Of a stretch of DNA of 60,444 bases, positions 24,333 through 32,821 are shown piece by piece; position 1 is the first letter of the stretch, and every line of letters begins with the position of its first letter. The DNA comes from a virus. Under the pieces are notes generated by a model. It saw only the letters and a program-made list of their open reading frames with translations, was not told the origin of the DNA and searched no databases. Both the position numbers and the translations under genes were made by a program. The DNA lies in the IMG/VR virus record IMGVR_UViG_3300008267_000048, positions 1-60,444 of that record. The stretch is one strand, 5' to 3'.

Positions 24333-26855
24333 ATGGAAAAAAGAAAAGTACGTATTTATAAAGCTCATGATGGAGAAGGTAAATACATTAATAAAACTAA
24401 ACAGTTTTTAGAAAAAGCTCAAATGGGTATGCAAACTCAAAATGAGTCAGCTGATGTTGAACAGCAACTACAAAGTGTAAAGTATTACATTAAGGGATTA
24501 AAAAATGAATCAGTAGATGATAATCAAATTCTTAAAGTATTAGTTTCAAAAGGATTAAGAAAAGATATTGCTACAGCTTTAATACTTCAAGTTTCAGAAG
24601 AACTAGAAGAGCAAGAAAGAAAGCTTGAGGAAGAGGATGAAGCTAATGCAGAAAATCAACCAAATGCTGAAGAAACAGAAATGGGTCAAGAAGAACAAGC
24701 TGATGTTGAAGAGCAACCAGAAGAAGAGGAAGATGAATCTGCTGGTTATAATGAGGCTATAGCTGAAGATGATGATTACATGAATCCTAACATGGAATAT
24801 GGATACGGTGGTAGAGTAGGAAAGAAAAAGTTTACCAACAATGTATTGAAATTACTAAAGAAACAAGAGGGTGGTGAAGAAAAAGCATTAGGTCAAGGTT
24901 ATAGATTTGATAACATGAATAATGATGCTTCTACTAAAAAATCATCTTTCCTTGAAAAGATAAAAGAAACATCTAATAAAGCTGCTGTTGATGAGCTTTA
25001 TGAAAAAATGATGCAATCTAATAATCCTGAGTTAATTGAATCTGCAAATAAAATGGCAGAAGAAAGAAACAAACCTGCAGAAGGTACATTTGAAGAAGCT
25101 CAGTCAGGAGGTTTTATTGGAGGTGATGATCAACCGGATATTTTTATGTATGGTGGAACAGAGATGCCTTTCTATGAAGCAGATTTCCTACCGGAGGCAC
25201 AAAAAGGTATTATATCAGGTAAAGCATATAACGCAAAAACAAGAGAAGAATACAAAGATTCTTTTGAAGGATTAGATCCTTATGCTAAAACAGTTCACAA
25301 AAGAGGATTATTTGGAAGACCTAAGCAATGGACTGAATACTATACAAAAGGTAAAGGTTCTGCTAAATCATTGACACCAGGTCAAGAAATTCAAGCAGCT
25401 TATGAAAAACAATTAGCAGAAAAGTCTCAAAATTTAAAACACGGTGTTGAAAAAGAAGTTTGGGATGATTTATCTGGTAAAGCAAAAAGAGCAATTAGAA
25501 GAGGAGAAAGACAATTAGGTAGAGAAGCTAGAAGAGGTGAAGATTCATTAGCAGAAGATGCTGCATTCAACAAAGGTGTTCATGCTAGATATAAATATGA
25601 TACTGAAGAAGATTTAGCAAGAGATCTAAAAAGAAGTGATGATGCTTGGGATAAAGATGAATCTTTTGTTTCTGATATTGATAATTCTATTAAATCTCCG
25701 TATAAAGGTTTTGTGTATAATACTCATGATCCAAGAGGTAATAAATATGAAGAACCTAGACTTGTGGCTATGCCTGAATTATTACCATATGGTTTAAAAG
25801 AAGCTGATTTTGCTATATCAGAGATACCTCTTGATGATAATGTACCTATAGAAGAATTAAATGATATAGCAAATGATTTTAAAGAACAAAAGCAAGCATA
25901 TGATATTAGTAAACTAAATAATGAACACTATGTTACAAATCCTAAATTATTAGAGTTACAAAAATCTAGTAGTAGGAAAGAGTATAGTAACTTTAAAGCA
26001 GATCAACTTGAAAACATGTATAATACAAAAAAAGAATTTGCACCTCGTATGGTTGATCCTAAATTAAGTACATTACATCAATTTATGCCAGGTAAATCTA
26101 GAGCTACAAAAGAAGAAGAATCTATGAATAAAATTTTTGATCAGAGAGAAGCTGCTGAAGATGATGATCTTAAAAATGAAAAATATGGATTTAGATATGG
26201 TGGTTTACCAAAAGCACAGACTGGACCTCCTGTAAAAAAACCTTCTGATCCAAGTACTAATACTGGTGATTTGTCAGGTATGTTAAAACCTGCTCAAAAT
26301 CCTAACACTCTTTTAGGTGCTTCACAATCTTTTCCAGGAATGCCTTCAAATACTCCTGTCAATCCTGATGCTGGTAAAGTAAAAACTGTTACCATGGATC
26401 CTAATCAAACTAAAGGTCAAACAATTACTTCTGAAGATTTTGGAGATCCAAGTAATGATGATATAATAGCTGTTGATAAACAAAAAGCTCCAAGTAACTT
26501 TGATGGTGAAGATGCTGTTAATAAATTTAATGCTGGGGCAACTGCTGTAACAGGATTCTTAAATAATCTTGATACTGCTAAACAGCAAAAAGAAATGTAT
26601 GATAACAATTTTACTTCTGATAACATGTATGCTTCTACTAACACAAAAGACAGAGGTGATTATGTAGACTATGGTCAACAATTAGGTCAGTTTAGATATG
26701 ATCAAATGGGTAGTGATACTAGCGGAAGATTTGCTTATGGTCAAACAGGTGGTTACATGCAAGAGGGAGGATATGCTGAAGGAGATGAAGTATTCATGAC
26801 TGATGAAGAATTAGAAGAATTCCTTGCTAATGGAGGAGATGTAGAATATTTATAA
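24333..26855 (+). CDS. Cargo-type virion protein with acidic linker and A-Q-x-G motifs (840 aa)
   Basis: 840 residues, no Cys. It opens KVRIYKAHDGEG and reaches A29-Q-M-G32, similar to the start of the next protein. Residues about 90-150 are a very acidic linker (EEDEANAENQ, EEQPEEEEDES). Two more A-Q-x-G sites lie at A289-Q-K-G292 (FLPEAQKGIISG) and A628-Q-T-G631 (GGLPKAQTGPP). Residues about 340-430 are a basic helical stretch (RAIRRGERQLGREARRGED). The C-terminus ends with TDEELEEFLANGGDVEYL, matching the end motif of the 682-residue protein. No enzyme is recognised. Probably a packaged internal protein. Confidence 0.7.
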   Translation: MEKRKVRIYKAHDGEGKYINKTKQFLEKAQMGMQTQNESADVEQQLQSVKYYIKGLKNESVDDNQILKVLVSKGLRKDIATALILQVSEELEEQERKLEEEDEANAENQPNAEETEMGQEEQADVEEQPEEEEDESAGYNEAIAEDDDYMNPNMEYGYGGRVGKKKFTNNVLKLLKKQEGGEEKALGQGYRFDNMNNDASTKKSSFLEKIKETSNKAAVDELYEKMMQSNNPELIESANKMAEERNKPAEGTFEEAQSGGFIGGDDQPDIFMYGGTEMPFYEADFLPEAQKGIISGKAYNAKTREEYKDSFEGLDPYAKTVHKRGLFGRPKQWTEYYTKGKGSAKSLTPGQEIQAAYEKQLAEKSQNLKHGVEKEVWDDLSGKAKRAIRRGERQLGREARRGEDSLAEDAAFNKGVHARYKYDTEEDLARDLKRSDDAWDKDESFVSDIDNSIKSPYKGFVYNTHDPRGNKYEEPRLVAMPELLPYGLKEADFAISEIPLDDNVPIEELNDIANDFKEQKQAYDISKLNNEHYVTNPKLLELQKSSSRKEYSNFKADQLENMYNTKKEFAPRMVDPKLSTLHQFMPGKSRATKEEESMNKIFDQREAAEDDDLKNEKYGFRYGGLPKAQTGPPVKKPSDPSTNTGDLSGMLKPAQNPNTLLGASQSFPGMPSNTPVNPDAGKVKTVTMDPNQTKGQTITSEDFGDPSNDDIIAVDKQKAPSNFDGEDAVNKFNAGATAVTGFLNNLDTAKQQKEMYDNNFTSDNMYASTNTKDRGDYVDYGQQLGQFRYDQMGSDTSGRFAYGQTGGYMQEGGYAEGDEVFMTDEELEEFLANGGDVEYL

Positions 26856-26864
26856 CTTTGAATT

Positions 26865-29699
26865 ATGATAAAGGTTAGAATTAAAAAAGTACCAAAAGCT
26901 AGAACAGGTTACCAAGTACAAGGTTCTTTAGCTAATGATGTACCAGCAATGGGTGGTGCAGATTACAATACTTACATTGGTATGCCAAAGCCACAGCTAA
27001 GTAAATATATCACGGCTGTTCCTAGAGAAGAAGCTAATCTAGAAGCTGAAGGAGGTGAAACTGTATACGGTGACATCAATGGTGATGGACTACCAGAACA
27101 CAAAATCATCAAAGGCCCAAGACATGCTCAAGGAGGTGTACCATTAAACTTACCGGATGATACTTTTATATACAGTGACTTTAGAGGAATGAGTATTAAA
27201 GATCCTGAAATATTAGCAAATTTTGGTAAGAATTCTAAAGGTAAAAAAAGTTATACTCCAGCTACATTAGCAAAGCAGTATGATATTGATAAGTACAGAA
27301 AGATCTTACAAGATCCAAATTCTGATAGTATTGATGTTAAGACAGCTGAATTAATGATTGCTAATTTTAATAAAAAATTAGCTGCTTTAGCATTAGCACA
27401 AGAGTCTAAAAAAGGTTTCCCTCAAGGTATTCCAGCAGTTGCTAAACCATATATGACTGAAAATAAATTAGAGGAAACATCATTTATTGATCCATCTATA
27501 AAACAGTTTAGAAATCAAGTTGAACAAAAACTTAGTCAATCAGAGCAACAGAATGCAAATGAAACAGATAATTCAAATACTGAATTAGAAGATGAAGAAC
27601 AAGCTCAAGAAATGAATCAAGGTCAACCAGTAGCAATGCCAGAACAACAATTTGGTGGTATGTTTATGGGTGGTTTTGATTTTCCTTATACTGGTTTACC
27701 TGAAGCAGAATACGGAATGGCTATGGGTGCTAATCCAAGAAATTATATGGGTAGACCTAAATCTCCTATGTATGCTAGAGGAGGTGCTTTAAGAACATAT
27801 CAAGGTGATACAGGTGCTAGTACAACTGGTGCTACTGGTGGTGCTAATCCATCTGGTGATGTATTAGATATTTCAGGAATGGATCCTGAACAAGCTAGAA
27901 AAGCTCATTACATGTGGAAAAGAAAAAATCCAGATAAAGAACCATCAGTAACTAAAGATGGTAAAAAGATGAAATACAAAGCACCAGATCCTCAAAAAGA
28001 GGTATCTATGGATAATTTAAAAGCAGTAAATGCAGCTGGTCAAAAGTTTTTAGAAACAGAATTAAAAAATCCTAAGTCTAAAATTAGAGCTGAATTAGTT
28101 AAACAAGCACAAGAGGCATACAAAAATGCTGATACAGCTGGTAAAACGGGTTTAAGTAAATTTAGAAAAGGTAAAAAATCTTTAAATGAAGATGAAATTA
28201 TAAATGGTATTTTAACTGGTAAAAAAAGAAATGATGCTATAAAAGAAGCTGGTGTTGACACGCAATATCTTAATAATCAAGGTTCTGCTTTTGCAAAATT
28301 TGATGAATTAAAAAGTAGAGGTCTTGTTAAAGATCAAGCTGAATATGATGAAAAATTTAATGAGTATAAATCTAAAGGTTGGGATAGTAAAGATAATATA
28401 GCAAAAACTTTGGGTATAAAAATGCCAACACCACAAGAAACTTTAGCTGAACAAGCTGGAGCGCATGGTATTGCCAGAATGAATTTAGAAAAAGCTAAAG
28501 GTACTTATAGTACTTTTAATGATGATGACACATATAACCTTGATACTTTTTTAGGTAGAGAAAAAAGTAGAGAAACTAATACAGGTGCTGCAGATGAAAC
28601 TGCCATGGCTAAATTGTATGGTGATGACTATGCTACATTATCACCAATTGATGGTTATGCTGGAAATTCACATTTAGGACAAGGTGTGAATCCAAATATG
28701 GATGGTGGTACTTTTGAAGAAGAAGCTGAAAAAGTTCAAGAAAAAGTTGAAGAAGGTAAAGATCCTCAAGAACCATCGGAAGAAGAAGTAGTTGAAGGAG
28801 AAAAACCTGCTGAAAAACCTGCTGAAGAACCTGCTGAAGAACCTGCTGAAGAACCTGCTGAAGAACCTGCTGAAGAACAACCTAAAGCTGAACAACCTGA
28901 AGCTGAACCTGAGATGTGGTTACAAGACAAATTAAAAATTGCTGGAGCTGCTGTAGATTTATTTTCTGCTAAAAAGTATATGCCTATGGGAGCTGCAAAA
29001 GTAGACTTACAAGCACCAAAACCTACTTTCATGGACCCAACCAGAGAACTTGCTGCTAACGCAGAACAAGCAAATATTCAAACAGCAGGTATGGCTCAGT
29101 TTGCAGGACCACAAGCATTGTCAGCTAGATCATCATCTATTCAAGGACAAGGTGCAAAAAATGCTGCAGATGTATTAGCTAAATATAACAATCAAAATGT
29201 TGGTATTGCTAATCAATTTGAACAAGCAAATGCTTCTGTTAACAATCAAGAGGCTGCAATGAATCAAGCTAACCAACTTAAATTATATGATCAAAATACA
29301 ATAGCTAATCAACAATTTGATAATAGTAAAAGAGCATTAAGAGGTAACTTGTTAAATCAATACACTAATGGTATTACTAATAAGTATAAGACAGATGCAT
29401 TAAATCAAATCTATCCTCAGTTTAATGTTGATGCTGGTAGTGGTGGTAAAGTTACATATGATGAATCTAAAGCAAAACAAATCAAACCTACTACTTCTAA
29501 AACTATAAGTCAATATATTGCTGAATGTAAACAAGAGGGTGTAGTTGAAGATAAAGTTATAGAGTGTGCAAAACTTAAACAACAAGCAGCTGGTTCTTCA
29601 GCTGGTAGTAATGATGCAGAAGCATATCAAGCACAATTTGGTAACATGAAAAATGGAGGTTTTGTTTACAGTGATATTGTTTTCCCATTCATATTATAA
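26865..29699 (+). CDS. Cargo-type virion protein with GGETV / HAQGGVPL domain (944 aa)
   Basis: 944 residues. The N-terminus KVRIKKVPKARTGYQ resembles that of the 840-residue protein, with A12-R-T-G15. Residues about 50-130 contain EANLEAEGGETVYGD, IIKGPRHAQGGVPLNLPDD and FIYSDFRG, a block I associate with phage structural proteins of Bacteroidota. A281-E-Y-G284 is a further site of the A-x-x-G type. Around residue 650 is a PAEE tandem repeat, a flexible linker. The last 250 residues are Gln/Asn/Ala-rich helix, probably coiled coil, with a CKQ...CAK pair near the C-terminus. No enzyme motif. I infer an internal assembly or cargo role. Confidence 0.7.
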   Translation: MIKVRIKKVPKARTGYQVQGSLANDVPAMGGADYNTYIGMPKPQLSKYITAVPREEANLEAEGGETVYGDINGDGLPEHKIIKGPRHAQGGVPLNLPDDTFIYSDFRGMSIKDPEILANFGKNSKGKKSYTPATLAKQYDIDKYRKILQDPNSDSIDVKTAELMIANFNKKLAALALAQESKKGFPQGIPAVAKPYMTENKLEETSFIDPSIKQFRNQVEQKLSQSEQQNANETDNSNTELEDEEQAQEMNQGQPVAMPEQQFGGMFMGGFDFPYTGLPEAEYGMAMGANPRNYMGRPKSPMYARGGALRTYQGDTGASTTGATGGANPSGDVLDISGMDPEQARKAHYMWKRKNPDKEPSVTKDGKKMKYKAPDPQKEVSMDNLKAVNAAGQKFLETELKNPKSKIRAELVKQAQEAYKNADTAGKTGLSKFRKGKKSLNEDEIINGILTGKKRNDAIKEAGVDTQYLNNQGSAFAKFDELKSRGLVKDQAEYDEKFNEYKSKGWDSKDNIAKTLGIKMPTPQETLAEQAGAHGIARMNLEKAKGTYSTFNDDDTYNLDTFLGREKSRETNTGAADETAMAKLYGDDYATLSPIDGYAGNSHLGQGVNPNMDGGTFEEEAEKVQEKVEEGKDPQEPSEEEVVEGEKPAEKPAEEPAEEPAEEPAEEPAEEQPKAEQPEAEPEMWLQDKLKIAGAAVDLFSAKKYMPMGAAKVDLQAPKPTFMDPTRELAANAEQANIQTAGMAQFAGPQALSARSSSIQGQGAKNAADVLAKYNNQNVGIANQFEQANASVNNQEAAMNQANQLKLYDQNTIANQQFDNSKRALRGNLLNQYTNGITNKYKTDALNQIYPQFNVDAGSGGKVTYDESKAKQIKPTTSKTISQYIAECKQEGVVEDKVIECAKLKQQAAGSSAGSNDAEAYQAQFGNMKNGGFVYSDIVFPFIL
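28806..28877 (+). repeat. Six 12-base tandem units coding PAEE/PAEK linker
   Basis: CCTGCTGAAGAA occurs five times in a row after one variant (CCTGCTGAAAAA), giving six units in frame in the 944-residue gene. It codes an acidic Pro-rich linker. Exact DNA identity of the units suggests recent slippage, so the number may differ between related phages. Confidence 0.92.
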
Positions 29700-29706
29700 A
29701 CTTATC

Positions 29707-29723
29707 ATGTTTATAGTAAACAT
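29707..29723 (+). other. Short perfect inverted repeat in the gap before the 1,019-aa gene
   Basis: ATGTTTA-TAG-TAAACAT forms a 7-bp palindrome with a three-base centre in the 60-base gap between the 944- and 1,019-residue genes. It is followed by A-rich sequence rather than a T-tract, so it is not a plus-strand terminator. It could be an operator or an RNA hairpin, or chance in AT-rich DNA. Confidence 0.35.
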
Positions 29724-29759
29724 AAAAAATTTATAGATTTACAATAGAAAAAAAATATT

Positions 29760-32700
29760 ATGGCTACATATTTACAAGGTGTAACTGATTACATACCAGA
29801 TTTTCAACCTTTCCAACCGGATTATAATTTCTACATGAATGTTTTGCAAACAAAGCAAAACCAATATGATAGCAATTATAAAGCCTTGAATAATTTATAT
29901 GGTGAGCTATATCATCAAAGAGTTACTAGAGATGATAGTAACAAAATGAAAGATGACTATCTTAAAAAAGTAGACTTTGAACTTAAAAGAGTTTCTGCTT
30001 TAGACTTATCATTAGAGCAAAATGTTGAACAAGCACAGCAAGTTTTCAAACCTTTATATGAAAACAAGCACTTGATGAAAGATATGGCTCTTACAAAAAA
30101 TTATGATCTTGAAAAAGGTAAAGCAATGGCTTTGCAAAATAGTAAAGATGTTAAGCAAAGGGAGATGTACTGGGATGTGGGTATTAAAGATATGGATTAT
30201 AGAATAGAAGAGTTTAAAAATATATCTAAAGATGATGTATTAACTTTTTCAAATATTGCCTATACACCTAATGTTAATGTGTATGAAAAATATAAAACAC
30301 TTTCTAAAGATTTAAATATTGATATTACTTTACCTGATAAATCAGGTATGTATTTAGTTAGACAGAAAAATGGTGATTTAATAATACCATCATTACAAAA
30401 ACTATTTTTATCTACATACGCTAGTGATCCAGCAATACAAAAAAAATATGCTACAGAAGCTTATGTAAGAAGAAAAGATGATATAAAACAAAGAGCTTCT
30501 AAGTATAACAATAATGAATTGCTTGCTGAACAAGAGTTTTTGAAAGAAAAATACATAATGCTAAAAGATTATGTAAATCAAAAAACAAAAGATTCAGAAG
30601 ATGCTGAAGAATCATCAACAACAAAAAAAGCAATTGTAGAAAATGATGTTCAAACAGGTAATGTAAATCCAAGACAACCTGCATTTTTAGAAAAAATAAA
30701 TCAAGCAGTTGAAGTTGATAAAATTGTATATGCTCATAATGCAAAATTAAATGATGAGATTAACTCAACTGGTTCTTCATTATATGAAGCAAAACCTGTA
30801 GGAAATGTTGATGGTTTAGACTTAAATAATATTGAATTAGCAAGACAGATTGTAGATTCAAATTATGCAAGTTATTTAGCTGAATCAGACATAATATCTT
30901 ATGCAAGTATATTATCCGAAAGAGATAAAATTGTAGATTACAAAGTTAATCAAGTAGGTCTTGAAGAAAGAAGACATATGCATAATCTTCAAAGAGATGC
31001 AAACAATAATAATTTTGCATTAAGAAGAGATCAAATGAAATTCAATAATGATCTTTTGCTTGCTCAAGCTAAACAACAAAGTGAGAGAGATAATATGATT
31101 CTTGAATGGAACTTAGATAATGGATTAGCTGAAGTTAAGGATGGTCAAATTGTTCCTGTTCAACCAGAAGGTCAAGAAATAGAAGAATTAGAAGCAGGAG
31201 ATACTGGTTTTAGTACTATAGTTGTACCAAAAGATAATAGAAAATTATTTATAAGTGGCAATGAAAAACAATCAACACAATATTTTGATGTTTGGTTAAA
31301 CACTATTAAAAATGGTATTAATACTGGTGAAATTAAGAAATCAGATTTAGCATATTTAATGGGTCAACCAACATCAGCAGCTGATAAAATTTGGAATAAA
31401 TATGTAAATCAAGCTGATGATAAAGCTAGTAAAAATGCATTAATTGAAAAGTTATTACTTTCTGCTAAAATATTTGATTTAAAAAAGAGAATGGATATAT
31501 GGAGTGATAAACATAGTGCATTGAGTACTGCAACTACATATTTATCAGATGGTGCTAAAGCAAGATACAGTCTTGATAAAACAAAAGCATCATATAGATT
31601 GCATATAGATATTAAAAAACAAAATGATAACAAAATTAAAAATGCTCTTTATACAGCATTAAGTCAAGCAGATTTATCAGAAAAAAGTAAATACTCAATT
31701 GTTGATGCTTATATAAAAAACTACCGTACTCGTAAGTTATATTATGATGAAGACTTTGATGATTTTGTTAATGATTGGTTAGATAAAAATGAAAAAAAAT
31801 CTGGTGCTACTAAAGTAGATTGGAAATCAGTTGATCCACGCACTGCTCAATATGCAACACCTACTAAACTTAAAGGTCAAACTTCTTTTGCAAAATTATT
31901 AAATGAGGCATATGATAAAATTACAAGTAACCCTAATCATAAAGTAGGTTTATTATCCTATAGAAATACAGAAGTTACATCACAGGATGGTCAGGCAACA
32001 ATTGGAGCTAGACCAACTTCAGTAGCCGTTACTTTTGGTAGAAAAGATGATAATTTAACTATGTTTAATCAGTTTGTTAGTGATTTAAAAAGTTTAAATT
32101 TTACAAGTGACACTGATAATTATAGAATTTCTACTAAAGGAAATGTTTTAGAAAAAGATTTTGAAGTAAGTGATCCTGATAAAATTAGAAAAATGAAAAG
32201 CTTAATGTTTGACTTACAACAGTTAAGCAAACAAAAAGGTCAGAAAGATAAACCGGATGTAATAAAATTAGTTCAGCATCCTGTTGCAATGGAGAATCCT
32301 GATTTAGGAGCAATGAGTGTTAAAAACATTCCGCTCAATATGATTGAAAAATATTTTAAAGGTGATGATAAGACTATAGCAGAAATCCAAGCTAATGGTA
32401 TTACATTTATGGCACCAGAAAAAAGTTGGAACAATAGTTTATTTCAGTCAAATAAAATTACTCCTTTTGAAATGAGTTTAAATACTGGTAAAAGTATTCA
32501 ATATGTAGATCCATTATATGGTCATAAGTTGATTGTAACAAGAGATAAAGTAACAGGTACTTATTCATTAACAAAACAACTTAATAGTGTTGATGAAAGT
32601 GGTAATACTGTTGTAGAATCATCTTCTCAAATCATCCGTCCTTTTGGAAATAACATTGATGCTCAAATTGAAAAAACTGTAGATGAGTTTGCTAATTGGT

Positions 32701-32819
32701 CAAAAACAATGGAAGGTAACTTTAAATATTTTCAACAATCAAACAATACAGAAGCAGTACAAAAAATGCAATCTGCTTTTGGTAAAACAATAAAAAATTC
32801 AGGATTTAAAATATTGTAA
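29760..32819 (+). CDS. Large helical cargo/ejection-type protein (1,019 aa)
   Basis: 1,019 residues with no Cys. It is mainly helical and charged, starting MATYLQGVTDYIPDFQPFQP and then a predicted coiled-coil region (YDSNYKALNNLYGELYHQRV through LKRVSALDLSLEQNVEQAQQ). The middle is Asn/Lys-rich with amphipathic helices, and the C-terminal third is beta-mixed. I find no catalytic motif. Its place after the 944-residue protein and before the membrane/nuclease and polymerase proteins suggests an internal virion protein, comparable to the cargo proteins seen in the capsid of crAss001. The next gene starts two bases after its stop. Confidence 0.65.
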   Translation: MATYLQGVTDYIPDFQPFQPDYNFYMNVLQTKQNQYDSNYKALNNLYGELYHQRVTRDDSNKMKDDYLKKVDFELKRVSALDLSLEQNVEQAQQVFKPLYENKHLMKDMALTKNYDLEKGKAMALQNSKDVKQREMYWDVGIKDMDYRIEEFKNISKDDVLTFSNIAYTPNVNVYEKYKTLSKDLNIDITLPDKSGMYLVRQKNGDLIIPSLQKLFLSTYASDPAIQKKYATEAYVRRKDDIKQRASKYNNNELLAEQEFLKEKYIMLKDYVNQKTKDSEDAEESSTTKKAIVENDVQTGNVNPRQPAFLEKINQAVEVDKIVYAHNAKLNDEINSTGSSLYEAKPVGNVDGLDLNNIELARQIVDSNYASYLAESDIISYASILSERDKIVDYKVNQVGLEERRHMHNLQRDANNNNFALRRDQMKFNNDLLLAQAKQQSERDNMILEWNLDNGLAEVKDGQIVPVQPEGQEIEELEAGDTGFSTIVVPKDNRKLFISGNEKQSTQYFDVWLNTIKNGINTGEIKKSDLAYLMGQPTSAADKIWNKYVNQADDKASKNALIEKLLLSAKIFDLKKRMDIWSDKHSALSTATTYLSDGAKARYSLDKTKASYRLHIDIKKQNDNKIKNALYTALSQADLSEKSKYSIVDAYIKNYRTRKLYYDEDFDDFVNDWLDKNEKKSGATKVDWKSVDPRTAQYATPTKLKGQTSFAKLLNEAYDKITSNPNHKVGLLSYRNTEVTSQDGQATIGARPTSVAVTFGRKDDNLTMFNQFVSDLKSLNFTSDTDNYRISTKGNVLEKDFEVSDPDKIRKMKSLMFDLQQLSKQKGQKDKPDVIKLVQHPVAMENPDLGAMSVKNIPLNMIEKYFKGDDKTIAEIQANGITFMAPEKSWNNSLFQSNKITPFEMSLNTGKSIQYVDPLYGHKLIVTRDKVTGTYSLTKQLNSVDESGNTVVESSSQIIRPFGNNIDAQIEKTVDEFANWSKTMEGNFKYFQQSNNTEAVQKMQSAFGKTIKNSGFKIL

Positions 32820-32821
32820 TA

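Noticed and set aside
28674-29032. Two minus-strand frames with regular Phe/Ser or Ala/Gly/Ser repeats
   Set aside because: They are antisense shadows of the PAEE repeat and its surroundings in the 944-residue gene.
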